Counted from the first letter of the stretch, positions 48,450 to 60,656 are shown. The stretch: 64,000 bases of DNA from Castor canadensis (GCF_047511655.1 NC_133390.1:166630583-166694582); one strand, 5' to 3'. The notes: generated by a model from the letters alone, not told the origin. Translations and numbers: made by a program.

Positions 48450-48910
48450 AAATAACTATGGAGGTTAAGTTCTTTCAAGCTCATCTCTGCAAGGAACACC
48501 TATCACAGACTCAGGAAACGTGACATCAGCCACTACTCAGTCCTGGGGCCTGTCAAATTCTCTGAACTAACATGTTCAGAGTCCCCTGGGTTCAAATGCA
48601 TTTAACTCATTAGCTTTAGACAGAAAAAAGCCAACTGAATCTGGAGTGGAGAAGCTTGGATTTTGGACACAGTTGTCAAAGATAAAGTCTCATCTTTCTG
48701 TGTGTAAGAATAACAGTAAGAGCACTCACAGAGGCCAGACCTTGCTCTGAGGGCTTTACACAGACCACAGCATATATAATTCTCTCAGTAAGACAGAATA
48801 AGAAAGCAACTAGTGCTGTACATAGGAAGGGAAATTCTGTGTTGTGGTGATTTGTTTCAATTTTCCATTTTTGTAGATGTAGGTACAGAATCACAATATG
48901 AAATACATAC
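48450..48910. other. Intron 1, no gene
   Basis: A weak MIR scrap near 48710-48800; otherwise unassigned. Confidence 0.4.
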
Positions 48911-48911
48911 T

Positions 48912-49025
48912 CTTTTTATTTGTTGTTTCTCCCTATGTAGCCCAGGCTGGCCTTGAACTCGAGATCCTCCTGCCTCAGCCTCCTGAGTGCTGAGATTATA
49001 GGGCTGAGCCTGTATGTCCAGCAGA
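48912..49025 (-). repeat. B1-like SINE
   Basis: tatgtagcccaggctggcct then cctgagtgctgagattatag is complement B1. 49025-49440 is unassigned. Confidence 0.85.
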
Positions 49026-49439
49026 AATACATACAAAATCTTATAGTGTGATTGCAATCATAAAAGTTTGAAAATCCTTAGTGCAGTACATGAGAGGGTC
49101 TTAAGAAACCTAAATAATATAATCCATTATTATTAATTATACTTATTAATTCTTAGCTCGGAGCTTGGTACTTACTGAAGACTCAAGGAGTGGGACACAC
49201 AGTTGTTATCATCACGGTGAACAAGGACATTCAACCTGTGCAGGTGCATAAGCCCAGCTCTTAGCTCAGTGCTCTCCTATCACTGTTACAAAAGCCTTCA
49301 ATGAGTTTGAAGAAGGAACCCCCATTCCCATCTGCACTGGGCCCCACAAGTGATGTAGCCGATACTGACTATTTTGTATCATTACGTGTCATTGATTAAA
49401 CACTTAGCGACAATATGAAACACTTCTTTATTGCTTGCT

Positions 49440-49670
49440 CTCGCTATGATCAAGTTCCATCCTGCCTCTCACTAGCTCCAGGACCCTGAGTAAGGATGCA
49501 TCTGTGATCTGTCTCAGTTTCCTCATCTGTAAAGCAGGAGTAGTAACCCCTAAGGTTGTGAAGGTTTAAGTAACACCACAAATGGAGGGTGCCAAGGACC
49601 AGGCATAGAGTAAGCACTTCAAAAATTTGAACTATCACTATGATTATTAGTATTACTAGCTTTGTGGGGA
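49440..49670 (+). repeat. MIR SINE
   Basis: tgtctcagtttcctcatctg, caaggaccaggcatagagta and tgattattag make a long MIR. Confidence 0.8.
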
Positions 49671-49959
49671 AAAAAGTGAACCTGGGGCCTGGTTTTTCTA
49701 CTGCACATTTTGATTATTAAATTTATTTGTGCATCACTTTAAGAATCCAATCAGTATTTGAGAAAACACCTTCCAGAAAAACACATATGCACACACCTTG
49801 CCTGCAGCTTCAGGGCACTCACAGGCCTCTGAGGCCAAGGCTGGGGTCCCTGGTCAAGAGCACCAAGAATCGAGAACAATCCTTGTTGTGCTGGAGTCCA
49901 AGTGTTGAGGCTGGAAAAGGCCAGGCAGTCATGCCGTGCATTACTACTTCAGGGCTGGG

Positions 49960-50040
49960 GTACTTGGGAGCTTTAAGTCAGCAGTTATTTTTAGCTTTGC
50001 TTTATATGGCTGGGGGAGGAATGCCAGTTATAGTGGGCGG
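49960..50040. promoter_or_regulatory. Candidate muscle enhancer: MEF2 + CArG-like + MCAT
   Basis: Repeat-free sequence in JPH2 intron 1, about 4.6 kb downstream of the JPH2 start codon. Within 39 bp it carries an exact MEF2 consensus (TTATTTTTAG, 49985-49994), a CArG-like box with one mismatch (CTTTATATGG, 50000-50009) and a TEAD MCAT core (GGAATG, 50018-50023). These three factors act together on striated-muscle genes. Function here is inference. Confidence 0.5.
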
Positions 50041-50600
50041 AGGGTGCCAAGAGGCTCCAGCAAGGTTTGGGAGGCCAGAGTTGGTGTGCCTTCCCCACCC
50101 CCACCCCCTTCCCATGCCAGAGTTAAAGAACTTAACCTCCTACCAAAAGCAAAGCAAGGCTTGGAGGAGAGGGAGGGTGGATGGAGGTGGGAAGGGAAGT
50201 CTGGCAGGGGCTTCGAAGAAGATCCCAGGTCAAGTTGCTTTAGGACAGTGATTTCCAAATGTTTGGCCAAGGGTGACAATACAAAATACATTTTACATCA
50301 ACACAGATGCTTTTAAACACGCGCGCACACATGTATATCCTCGACTGAATAGATGTTTCATGAAATAATACTTTATCTTATTCTCTGTGAAATACTCTGG
50401 CAGTTTCTGTTCTATTCTATGCTTTTCTTTTTTTTTTTTTAATGTAGGTCCTGACCCAGTGAACTGATAACACTGCCTACTAAAGAGTCGGCACTCCTGT
50501 AGGCAAGCTAAAATGCATTCTAGTTTAGAGCAGGAGGTCGGTCACCTGTAACACCTGACTGCAAGGCAAGGTGACTACCTCTCAATTTCCATAAAAAGGT
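50040..50600. other. Intron 1, no gene; decayed repeat at 50255-50460
   Basis: 50255-50460 looks like a worn interspersed repeat of uncertain family (catttccaaatg-type start, T run at 50429-50440). No coding signal. Confidence 0.35.
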
Positions 50601-50900
50601 GCAAATTTCAACTTATCTGCTGACTGGGCCCCCTGGCTTTTGTGGGCTCTGTCAACCTGGAGTGGTCAGGCTCATTCTTGCACAGGCTAGGGCTTGGCCC
50701 ACCACTTACTCCAGGAAGCCTTCTAGAATGCTGAAGTCTGGTAGCTCCCCACCTCTTGCTTCCTTAAGGCCTTGTCTGCCCCTGCCTAGCACCCTACAAT
50801 TTCTTGTTAATTCTCCGTTTGTCTACTCTGTTTCATTTCTACACCTTCTAGGGAAACAGCATAATGCTGGCTTTCTGATCATTTATTGAGTGAATTCACA
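50600..50900 (+). repeat. L2-like LINE fragment
   Basis: tactccaggaagccttctag then acaccttctagggaaacagc. It ends with atttattgagtgaattc. Confidence 0.6.
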
Positions 50901-50904
50901 ACAG

Positions 50905-51095
50905 TGAAAAGGAATAATAATAATCACCATTTACGGAGAGCTCTCACTCATCCCATGAGGAGTCTTATGAGAGATGAGGATAGGTCCATCTCATGGATGA
51001 GAAAATGAAGGCTCAGAGATGCAATAACACTGCAGGGCAGGATCACAACCCAGGACTGCCTGAGCCCCAGTGGTTCTTAATCACAGGATCCCATT
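50905..51095 (-). repeat. MIR SINE
   Basis: ctcatggatgagaaaatgaa then cacaacccaggactgcctga is complement MIR. 51095-51360 is unassigned. Confidence 0.7.
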
Positions 51096-51359
51096 TGTCT
51101 GCATTCCTCTCAGTGCTGCACAGGCTAGGGCAAAGGGCAGGTCCTTAATAAACCCTCAGGGGACTGATGACAGATTGATTAAAGAGATTTTCCGAAGCAG
51201 TGGCCACATCTAATTTTGGAGAGTTACACTTCATGTGTGTCTTGGAAGAGAGAATCTGTGAGGTGTCTAGGACTCCATCTTGTTTGGGTAAAGTCTAGGC
51301 TGGTGGCACACCAGAGCGACAGGTCTTCTAGTTACCTGGCCTCAAGACCTCCAGAGGAT

Positions 51360-51720
51360 CAAACCCAGGGCCCGCAAAGCCTGGGGTGACCTGGCCCACA
51401 ACTCCAACCTACACTCCTGCCTGTATCCCTCATTCACTCAGGGCTTCTGCCACTCAGGCTTTCTTGCTGGTCCTCAAACAGGTCTTGGGGCCTTTGCACT
51501 GCCATTCCCTCTGCCTGCTTTGAAGATCACCATATCCAAACACTACCCTCTGTCCTCTCTGCTATTTTCCTTTTCATAACACAAGTAAAAGTGGGTGGTT
51601 TTTGGTTTGTTTCAGTCTTCTCCACCACTTGTTCACTACTATAGTCCCAGCACTTGCTGTGGGACCCCACCTGGCGGAGAGCCAGTAGCGTTAGCTGCAT
51701 GGATAAGTGAATGGGTTTCC
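51360..51720 (+). repeat. L2-like LINE fragment
   Basis: ggggcctttgcactgccatt then ccctctgcctgctttgaaga are typical L2 wording. A GA run follows at 51836-51856. Confidence 0.6.
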
Positions 51721-51899
51721 TTCTTTTAGACGGTTTGAGAGATCAGCCCTTCATTTTCCATGCTCGCCTTAACCCAGCAATGTATGTCCTATCACTCACA
51801 TCCAGATCCCAACATCTGCTCATACCCTTTGGTTTAGAGAGAGAGAGAGAGAGAGAAGGAGGAAGGAACATTCAGCACGTCAACCATGCCCCACATTGC

Positions 51900-52130
51900 C
51901 TCCCTAATGGATACTTCGTAAGCACTCAAGGATTGTGTCCATTTTATAGTTAGGGAAACAGGAGGCTTGCTCTCTGCTGGGTCTTCATGCCTAGCAGAGT
52001 GCATGACAAACATTTGGTGAGTTGCATTGGAGAGGTTCAGCAAATGGCTGGAAGTCACCAAATGAACAGGTAGGGGAGCCAGAATTTATCCTTAGCTCTG
52101 TCTGGTTCCAGTCAGTGGTATACATCTACG
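51900..52130 (-). repeat. MIR SINE, diverged
   Basis: ccattttatagttagggaaa then ggagccagaatttatcctta is complement MIR. Confidence 0.5.
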
Positions 52131-52321
52131 TCTGTGACCACAGACACTCAGGAGCACAACCTTTTAACATCCAGCACATTCGAGGGTAGGTCCTTGGCCA
52201 GACACCATCTCGTCCTATACCTCCTCTCTGGTCCTCTCATCGTGCTTTGGAGACCACCTTGGTGAAACACCACCCTCTTCCCTCTCTACTATTTTTTCAT
52301 AACAGCAGTAAGTTCTGGAAA

Positions 52322-52360
52322 GTGTGTGTGTGTGTGTATATATCTATATACACACACACT
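52322..52360. repeat. (TG)n-TATA-(CA)n near-palindrome
   Basis: A TG run, a central tatatatctatata and a CA run make an almost self-complementary 39-bp block. 52130-52680 is otherwise unassigned. Confidence 0.85.
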
Positions 52361-52682
52361 TGTTTTCCAGTTTGTGTCATCTTCTCCACTAAATGGGGGC
52401 TGTCAAGGTCCCCAAGGGCTGCATCTCAAGCAAACCTTGTACCTGGGAATCTGCTGATGCTTCTTCCTGCCCCCCTCCCCGTTTCTCAGAATGCCTGCTC
52501 CCTATTTTCTGTAATAAAGAAGACAGACTAATGACAAATATAATATCCTAAAAATGGCTCGGGTGACAAATATAATTATTTTCTAATGAGCCACAGTTTT
52601 GAGTTACGCAGCACACCAGGATGCCATCATAGAATTATCCTGAGTCACAAGGAGTCTGAATGACCATTAAAAGCAGAAGCCA

Positions 52683-52803
52683 CTAGGTGTGGTGGCACAT
52701 GCCTGTAATCCTAGCACTTGGGAGTCTGAGTCAGGAGGATTGAGAGTTCAAGGCCAGCCTGGGCTATGTGGTGAGACCCTATGTCAGGAAAAAAAAAAAA
52801 AAA
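52683..52803 (+). repeat. B1-like SINE
   Basis: ctaggtgtggtggcacatgc ... gcctgggctatgtggtgaga plus an A run. Confidence 0.9.
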
Positions 52804-52804
52804 G

Positions 52805-53045
52805 CAGGCAATAACAAACTTTCTGTACAAGTCCAACAGTAACTATGTTAGGCTTTGCAGGACAATAGGCAAACTGAGGATTATGTAGAGACTTTCATAT
52901 AATTTTCACATATTACAAAATATTATACTTTGTTTTTTTTAGACAATTAAAAATGTAAAACCACTCTCAGTTCACAAGCTGTACAAAACAGACAGCAAGC
53001 CACTTTGACCCATGACTTATAGTTTGTTAGCCGTGACTTAAGTCA
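52805..53045 (-). repeat. Ancient hAT-like transposon fragment
   Basis: acaaactttctgtacaagtc then gttaggctttgcaggacaat. Read in reverse it is the same family as the fragment at 510-700. Confidence 0.55.
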
Positions 53046-53064
53046 CTACTGTTCTCTTCCTCCC

Positions 53065-53190
53065 TTCCTTCGCTGAGTCTCACTTCGTTGTCCAGGCTGT
53101 TCTTGAACTCCTGAGTCCAATCAATCCTCTTGCCTCAGCCTCCTGTGTAGCTGGGACTATAGACATGTACCACCATGCCAGAGAGCAATA
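53065..53190 (-). repeat. B1-like SINE
   Basis: ttgtccaggctgttcttgaa then ggactatagacatgtaccac is complement B1. 53190-53360 is a decayed repeat of unknown family. Confidence 0.75.
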
Positions 53191-53359
53191 CTTTCAAAAC
53201 TTTTAACATGCATAAAATTTGCCTGATGAGCTTATTAAAACAGTTCTCAGGACACTTGCTCAGAGATTCTGAACTGGCCCCTGAACTTGCATTTCTACCT
53301 GGCAGTCACATGCTGCTTCTGTCTGTCTGATGATGCTGCTGTCTGTCCACCGACCACAT

Positions 53360-53490
53360 TTTGAGTTTTAGTGACATCCTAAAGTGCCCCACTTTATGGA
53401 TGAGGAAACTGAGGCTCAGATAAGTGATATGTCCCAAGTCACAGCAGGCAGATGAAATAATGAAATCTACACTGCCAATTATCAGGGCTC
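53360..53490 (-). repeat. MIR SINE
   Basis: tttatggatgaggaaactga then ggctcagataagtgatatgt is complement MIR. Confidence 0.75.
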
Positions 53491-53529
53491 TTTAGCCACA
53501 GAAAACTCTGTTTTCTTAACCCACAAGCA

Positions 53530-53780
53530 CTCTCATACTTCTGAGTCATTGTACAAAGTCTTTTCTCTCCTAGATGGTCCTCAACTCCCACTCTCACAAC
53601 CACAAATTTCCCAGCAAGATCCAGCTCAAGTGTCACATCCTCTAAAGCACTCCTCAAGCTTAACTGCTCTTGTCTGCCACAGTTCTACGCACATAATTTG
53701 TGTACAATTCTTTAAAGCCAGAGGCTGTATCTTCTTCCTTTTTATATCTAATCCTTTATGTGATGTAGGAGGTACCACAG
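53530..53780 (+). repeat. L2 LINE fragment
   Basis: agatccagctcaagtgtcac, tcctctaaagcactcctcaa and taaagccagaggctgtatct are in L2 order. Confidence 0.7.
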
Positions 53781-53789
53781 AATTACGCA

Positions 53790-53935
53790 TAGAATGAAAG
53801 AATGCGTGCGTGGGTGAATGGATGATCGGGTGGATAGATGGGTGGATGGATCATGGTGGGCAGGTGGCTCACTGGCTGGATAGGTGAATGTACAAATAGA
53901 TGGGTGGATGAGTAAATGATTGGACACTCCTCATG
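53790..53935 (+). repeat. Degenerate GGAT array near exon 1 donor
   Basis: gatgggtggatggatcatgg and similar units over about 140 bp, ending about 360 bp from the JPH2 exon 1 donor on its intron side. Confidence 0.85.
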
Positions 53936-54049
53936 ATCTATTGCTTGAAAATAATTTCCATGGCAAAGTTGAGACCAGACCCCAATTCTGCTAGCGCACA
54001 AGCCAGAATCTTTTCCACAGCTGTTTCTACCTATCTAGTACACAAAGTT

Positions 54050-54215
54050 TTGCTTATTGAGCATGTGCTGAGTGTGTATTTATGTCAGGGCTTGTACTGC
54101 CAGCCCTCTCAATAACCCCTTTACTGCCCCATCCTAACTCATAAGAAAATGGAAGCTAAGAGAGGTAGAACAGTTTGCCCAAAGCCACACAGCAAATCAT
54201 ATTCTAGCTCATCTG
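54050..54215 (-). repeat. MIR SINE
   Basis: aactcataagaaaatggaag then gtttgcccaaagccacacag is complement MIR, just inside intron 1. Confidence 0.75.
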
Positions 54216-54273
54216 CTTATGCCAACTGCCCTTACCTTTCCACAATCCCGTAGTGTCCCCACCTCCCACTCTA

Positions 54274-55349
<1,076 letters not shown>

Positions 55350-55350
<1 letters not shown>

Positions 55351-57100
55351 GGCTGAGCAAGGGAACTCAGAACCAAGTGCAGGTGGCCTGAGACATTTGG
55401 TGCCTTGTCTTCCCATGGGTAAGGACTCCCTTCTGTCCCAGAGTCCCCTGGGTCTGCAGACAAGGAGGGCACAGAGGAGGGAGGGAAGACACAACTAGCA
55501 GAATGCCCAGTCCCGGGACACTTCAAATTCCTCAGGGCACAGAGGTTGGCAGACCTCACCCCACCACCACCACTCGCATGCCCCAACAGGACCTGGGGAG
55601 CCACTGCCCACCATCAAGGAATTCAGTGACCTAAAGACAATGGAACAGGGGACAGTTGCATATATGCTTTTGAAAGCAGAGGTGAACTCAGAAAGAGAGG
55701 TGAGTTTCTGGTGACAGTCTGGAAAATATAGCAAACCTGAGTCCTGGTGCTTGTGCACGGCTCCAGGTCCAACCCAGGAACCTGGGGAGAACCCAGGGCA
55801 AAAAGCACTGGTCCACTCCCTACCCCACTCCCAACACCAATGCCTCCGAAGGGGAGAGGAGCCCCCCCCCCAGACCCACTTCTGAAACTCAGGGCTTTGG
55901 GTTGTGATAGAATGAGGTCCACTCAGAAATACTCAAGGATCGGAATTCTTTTTTAATTTCTCTTTTGCTCTAGTGTCCTAAGAGCTGGATTTCAGAAAGC
56001 TCTTGAGACAGGGTCAAGAACCAAGGGCCCCGGGTGGATTCCCAGCACTCAGGTTCCCACAGGCTCCAGCAAAGAGAACAAACAAATCTTCATGACAAGC
56101 AAGACACTGTGGCGGTTCTGGGCTGATGGTTGTGAACCCCAACCCAGCCCGGGAGTAAAGGGGATAGAGAGTGATTCTGGGACAGGTAAGAGCCACTGCC
56201 ACCAAGTCTAGGGAGTTGTGTGTGCGTGTGGGTAACAGGGAGGGGAGGGGTAGAAAACACAAAAACAGCAAAGGCACTCGAGCAGTAAACTATTATCTAA
56301 CTTCAAATGTATCTGACATATTTCCAAGTTGCATGATGACTTAGGCTTCTTACAGTAACTGCAGGAATTTTGTTCTTGTTTCACAAATGGGTAGAACACG
56401 TTCTTTCATTTCTACCCCACTGACTACCAGTTCTTACGACTTGGTTCTTTTGTGTGCGCAGCCTCTGACCTTAAAGAGCCCCCAATGTCCACCTTTCACC
56501 TCCAAGTAGAAACGTCAGCCTTGAAGTACACAGCAGTGGATAAAGACCGTCCCTGGCCAGGTAGATGGACGGACAGCCTGCTCAGGAAGTTAGCTTCCAC
56601 ACTGCTTCCAGGCGGAGGTCTTCCCTACTCGTCGTGGAGAGCTGCAGAATCACGAGTTCGTGAGTTTTTTCCAGCTCTGATGTCAAGGGAAGGGGAAAGA
56701 GCATTTCCAATTGAAAGCAGTGAGAGTCCCAGATGGAGTTCCACACCTTCTGTAAGTGAAATCGCTGGGATCCTGGCCAGATGTCTCACACAGGAAGCTA
56801 TCCATCCACATCAATTTAGCTACTGTTCACCCACAGAAGCTCCTGTGGTGGGTTCCTCCCCAGTGTGGGGAGGGTGGAGGAAGGGGAGGGAGACACAGAA
56901 GAATCACCTAGAGAACTAAAAGACAGAAACCAATTCCAGAGTCCACTCCTGGTCTATGTAATTAAATCTTCCTGGCAGAGGATTTGAGTAGTTTTTAAAA
57001 GCTCACAAATTTTACCTCCATCCCTGGTTAAAAACCACTGTATGTTTTCAAATGGCAAAATAGTTTCTTAATAGTATTTACAAATTTGGGAATGTGTTGA
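55350..57100. other. Intergenic, upstream of JPH2; no gene seen
   Basis: Unassigned sequence between JPH2 and OSER1. It includes a self-complementary GCATATATGC at 55658-55667 and a C run near 55862. Short open frames (e.g. 56452-56919) have no recognisable domain. Distal JPH2 promoter elements could lie here. Confidence 0.45.
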
Positions 57101-57355
57101 CTTGTTCAGGCCATGTAAGGCAGGTAGCTTTAGATATGTGTTCAAATCCCAGTTCTGCCCCTCACCAGCTGAGTGACCTTGGACCAATTGTTAATTTCCT
57201 CTAAGTCCTTAACCTGTACCTACCTCAGAGGATTATTGGTATCAAGGATAATCACATCACCTTTTATGACTGAGTGAGGCTCACATGGGTTCATACTGTA
57301 AAAAGGCTTTGAATGCATTAAACACCTAATAAATTTTAGCTATCATTACTATTTT
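57100..57355 (+). repeat. MIR SINE
   Basis: tgttcaaatcccagttctgc, ccagctgagtgaccttggac and taaacacctaataaatttta. Confidence 0.8.
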
Positions 57356-57489
57356 TCTCATGTAACAAGTTACTTTTCAGTTCATCATGACCATAAAATG
57401 GTCAGCAAAGAGGGACTATATATGCAATGCCTTGGCACTGAAGCATCCCTTCTCTTTCTAATACATGTTCACCCAATGGTACCTGTGGT

Positions 57490-57842
57490 TTCTCTTCTTT
57501 TTTTTTGGCTGTATTGGGGTTTGAACTCTGCTTCATGCTTGCTAGGCAGGTGGCCTACTGCTTGAGTCACTCCCCCAGCCCTTTTTGCTTTGGTTAATTT
57601 TGAGAAAGGATCTCTCCTTATTCAGGGACCAGCCTGGGCCATGAGCCTCATATTTGTGCATCCCCTGGTAGCTGGGGTGACAGGCATGCACTACCACACC
57701 CAGCCTTTATTGGTTGAGATGGGGTCTTTCTTGTGAACTTTTTTGCCTGGGCTGACCTTGAACTGAGATCCTTCCAATTTCTCCTTCCAGAGTAACTAGG
57801 ATTGCAGGCTTTATCCACTACACCAGGCTCTTTTAAAAACAA
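57490..57842 (-). repeat. Trimeric composite SINE
   Basis: Complement strand: ID part ggggtttgaactctgcttca at the left, then two B1-like units (ggggtgacaggcatgcacta; gggctgaccttgaactgaga). Confidence 0.8.
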
Positions 57843-58500
57843 ATCTGAACCAGTATTAGTAAAGGGACACTTTGATTTTGTGAAAGTTTAGGAAAAACTA
57901 GATGGCCAATTTTAGCACTGGCTTTACCTGTTCAGTGCTGATCACTTTTTTTTTTTTGTCCTTCCCTTTAATCCTGTGACTTTCAAGGAAAGGGGGACCT
58001 CTGGTGGCCATGTGACTTTCCTTAGGGAAATGTTCTTCAAACCAAACAGGAGTTACTAAGCTTAAAATGAATTTTAAACTTTTAAAAGGTAGCTATCACA
58101 TTCTTTCCCTCCCAGGCCTCTTTTTTACTCCCTGGCTCTATTTTAGTCACAGGAAGTCACTTCCTGTTTCCTCCTGCACTTCTCAAGCTTGGAGCCCAGA
58201 GAAGAGAGAATGGAAAATCTAGAACAGAGAAGAGGCCTGTGCTAGAGGTACACCTGAGCACTGAGCCCCAGATGGTCCAGAAGAGGAAGGCTCACCTTCC
58301 CAGGACCCTTTCCTGACAGGCCTCAGGCTGGGTCAGCAGCCGTTCCCATGGGTGGGCTCCTCCTCTCAACCCCAGTCCTTTGAAGCTAGGACTATCTTCT
58401 TTCCCAAAACACGACACCTCCTGTGTGTCGGACAATGGTTCACTTCACAGTAGGCCTCCTCATCTTTCCATCTGTGCAGCACAGGGCAGCAGAGGCAACT
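57842..58500. other. Intergenic, no gene; paired ETS sites at 58150-58166
   Basis: Unassigned sequence. caggaagtcacttcctg at 58150-58166 places two ETS cores head to head. Confidence 0.4.
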
Positions 58501-58830
58501 CCCCTCTGAAAATGCTTCTCTGTTGACTACTAGGGACCCTTGCTTGTTCCATTCCTGCCTCACTGGTTTCTCGTCATTCCCTGTCCTCTGCACCTTGGGA
58601 ATGTCACAGTGTTTGACTTCTTTTCTCCTTTTATTTATCTATTCATTTACTTATTTGTACTGATCATTCCTAACTTTGCATCTCTAGCCTGTACCTCTCT
58701 CCTGATTTGTCATTATCAGTCATCTACTTATCATCTCCAAATATCCCATAAGCATCTCAGACTTGACAAAAACAAAAACAGAGTCTCAATCAGTTTGCTA
58801 TCCCCAATCTGTACCAGCTGATTCACTCTT
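58500..58830 (+). repeat. L2-like LINE fragment
   Basis: ctttgcatctctagcctgta then accaaacatcc-like words, heavily diverged. Confidence 0.4.
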
Positions 58831-58832
58831 CT

Positions 58833-59148
58833 TTTTTGGTGATGGTACGAGGGGTTGAACTCAGGGTCTTGAGCTTGCTGGGCAGTGCTCTACAACTTGA
58901 GCTTCTCCACCAGCCCTTTTTGCTTTACTTTTGAGATAGGGTCTCGTGTTTATGTCCAGGCTGGCCTGGGCCACATCCTATTCATGCTTCCCATGTAGCT
59001 GGGATGACAGGCACACATCACCACACCCAGCTCCTGGTTGTGATGGGGTCTTACTTTTTGCCTGGGCTGGCCTCGAACCTCAATCCTCCCAATGCCATGG
59101 GTAACTGGGGTTACAGGCATAAGCCACCACACCAGCCTGGCTCCCAAC
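58833..59148 (-). repeat. Trimeric composite SINE
   Basis: Complement strand: ggttgaactcagggtcttga (ID), ctgggatgacaggcacacat and ctgggctggcctcgaacctc (B1-like units). Confidence 0.85.
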
Positions 59149-59244
59149 TTCTTAAAAGCTTTGGGGTCATTCTTAATTCCTATCTTTCTTATACCCTACT
59201 ATATGCACTCTATCAGCAAATCACTTCAACTCAAGCTTCAAAAT

Positions 59245-59582
59245 AATTTCAGAACAAGCCAGGCGTGATGGCATATGCTTGTAATCTCAGGTACTCAGGA
59301 AGCAGAAGATCAAGAAGATCAAGGTTTGAAGCCAGCCTAGGCAAAAAGTTAGTGAGACCCCATCTCAACAAGCCAGGAATGGTGACGTAACCTATGGTCT
59401 CTGCCACATGGGAGGCATAGGTAGGAGGATCTTGGTCTGAGTCTAGCCTGGGGCAAAAACAAGCCTCTGAAAAATAACTAAAGTACAAAAAGAGGGTGGT
59501 GAAGTGGCTCAAGCAGTAACAGTGCCTGCCTAGCAAGCATGAGGCCCAGAGTTCAAACCCCAGTGCCACCAATAAATAAAGC
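59245..59582 (+). repeat. Trimeric composite SINE
   Basis: agccaggcgtgatggcatat, agccaggaatggtgacgtaa, then the ID unit gtgaagtggctcaagcagta, ending gttcaaaccccagtgccacc. Confidence 0.85.
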
Positions 59583-59584
59583 AC

Positions 59585-59672
59585 AAAAGGGCTGCATGTG
59601 TGGCTCAAAGTATACCACCTGCCTAGCAAGCATGAAGCCCTGAGTTCAAACTCCAGTACTACCAAAAATAAA
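59585..59672 (+). repeat. ID-like SINE
   Basis: gggctgcatgtgtggctcaa ... agttcaaactccagtactac. Confidence 0.8.
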
Positions 59673-59807
59673 AGTTCCAGGATACATCTCCCACACTACC
59701 TAGCGTCCAGCCACCAAAAGCTATTGCCTGGCTCTCTGCGAGCCTCTTGACTGCCCTCCTTGCCTCCTCTTGGTTTTAAAGAGCCAGACCTCTTTAAAAA
59801 TGTAAAT

Positions 59808-59965
59808 CTTAGGGGTGGAAGCATGGCTTAAGTGGTAGAGTGTCTGCCTAGGAAGCATGAGGCTGAGTTCAAATCACCATACCACCACCACCAAAACAAA
59901 AAGTCCTTTCTTTAAAGGACGGTCTGTAGTCAGCCTGGGCTGCATAGCAAGACCTTGTCTTTGAA
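59808..59965 (+). repeat. ID-like SINE plus B1 scrap
   Basis: ggtggaagcatggcttaagt ... gagttcaaatcaccatacca. A short B1-like piece follows (cagcctgggctgcatagcaa). Confidence 0.7.
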
Positions 59966-60420
59966 AAAGGTTAAGTCTCACCACGTCTCTCTGGTCACTT
60001 CCCAAATGGCTCCCTATCTTCCTCATACTAGAACCCAAAGTCCCCAAAACAGCCAACTAGGCCTTCCGTGTTCTGATCCCACCCCATACTTCCAAGGCCA
60101 CCTGTTCAGGCTTCATCCTTTGATATTCTTAGTCCCTTCTGCCAAACAAACTCCTCACAGCTCACTCCCTTCCTTCCTTCGGGTCTCTGCTCAAATGTCA
60201 TTTTTGACAACCCCGAATAGGAATCCCAACCCCATACGCTGGTCCTTCTCATCTCCTAATCCACTTCCTCTCCATACCATTCACCTGCTCATCACCTGTC
60301 TCCACAGAGAACAGGGTACCCGTGCTGCCTACTGTTCTGGTCCCGGCATCGAGCACAGAGGCCTGCTTTGCTGCAGACGCTAATAATCATCTAAATGAAT
60401 GTCTAGTGAAGAGGAGAGAA
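59965..60420 (+). repeat. L2 LINE fragment
   Basis: ctaggccttccgtgttctga, ttcgggtctctgctcaaatg and tcatttttgacaaccccga are in L2 order. 60420-60655 is unassigned. Confidence 0.65.
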
Positions 60421-60656
60421 AGAAAAGCATTGGAAATCAGGATGCCATTCTTCAGAACATAGAGAACAATTTAAACAAGACCTCAGTCCACCAACGGAAT
60501 CCATTTCTCAGCATGCATCAGAGACAGGAAATTAGTTTGGTTAATCATGTCTGCAAGTCAGATGTTTCCATGAGGGACGCTAATATTGAAGTTAGCCCAA
60601 TTGGGTCTGAGCAAAGTAATTTTTAACTTCAAGATTCATGTCCCACCCCCTTTGTT

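Larger units (their letters stand above)
47195..48450 (+). repeat. L1 ORF2 remnant with a SINE-in-SINE nest
   Basis: L1 ORF2-derived pieces lie at 47195-47400, 47940-48225 and 48345-48450, in correct order (aatttattgagcaaggtaaa; ccatgtccatggattgggag; cctacagtaatgaaggcaga). They are interrupted by a trimeric SINE (47400-47935), itself split by a dimeric SINE, and by a B1 (48228-48345). No frame is intact. Confidence 0.8.
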
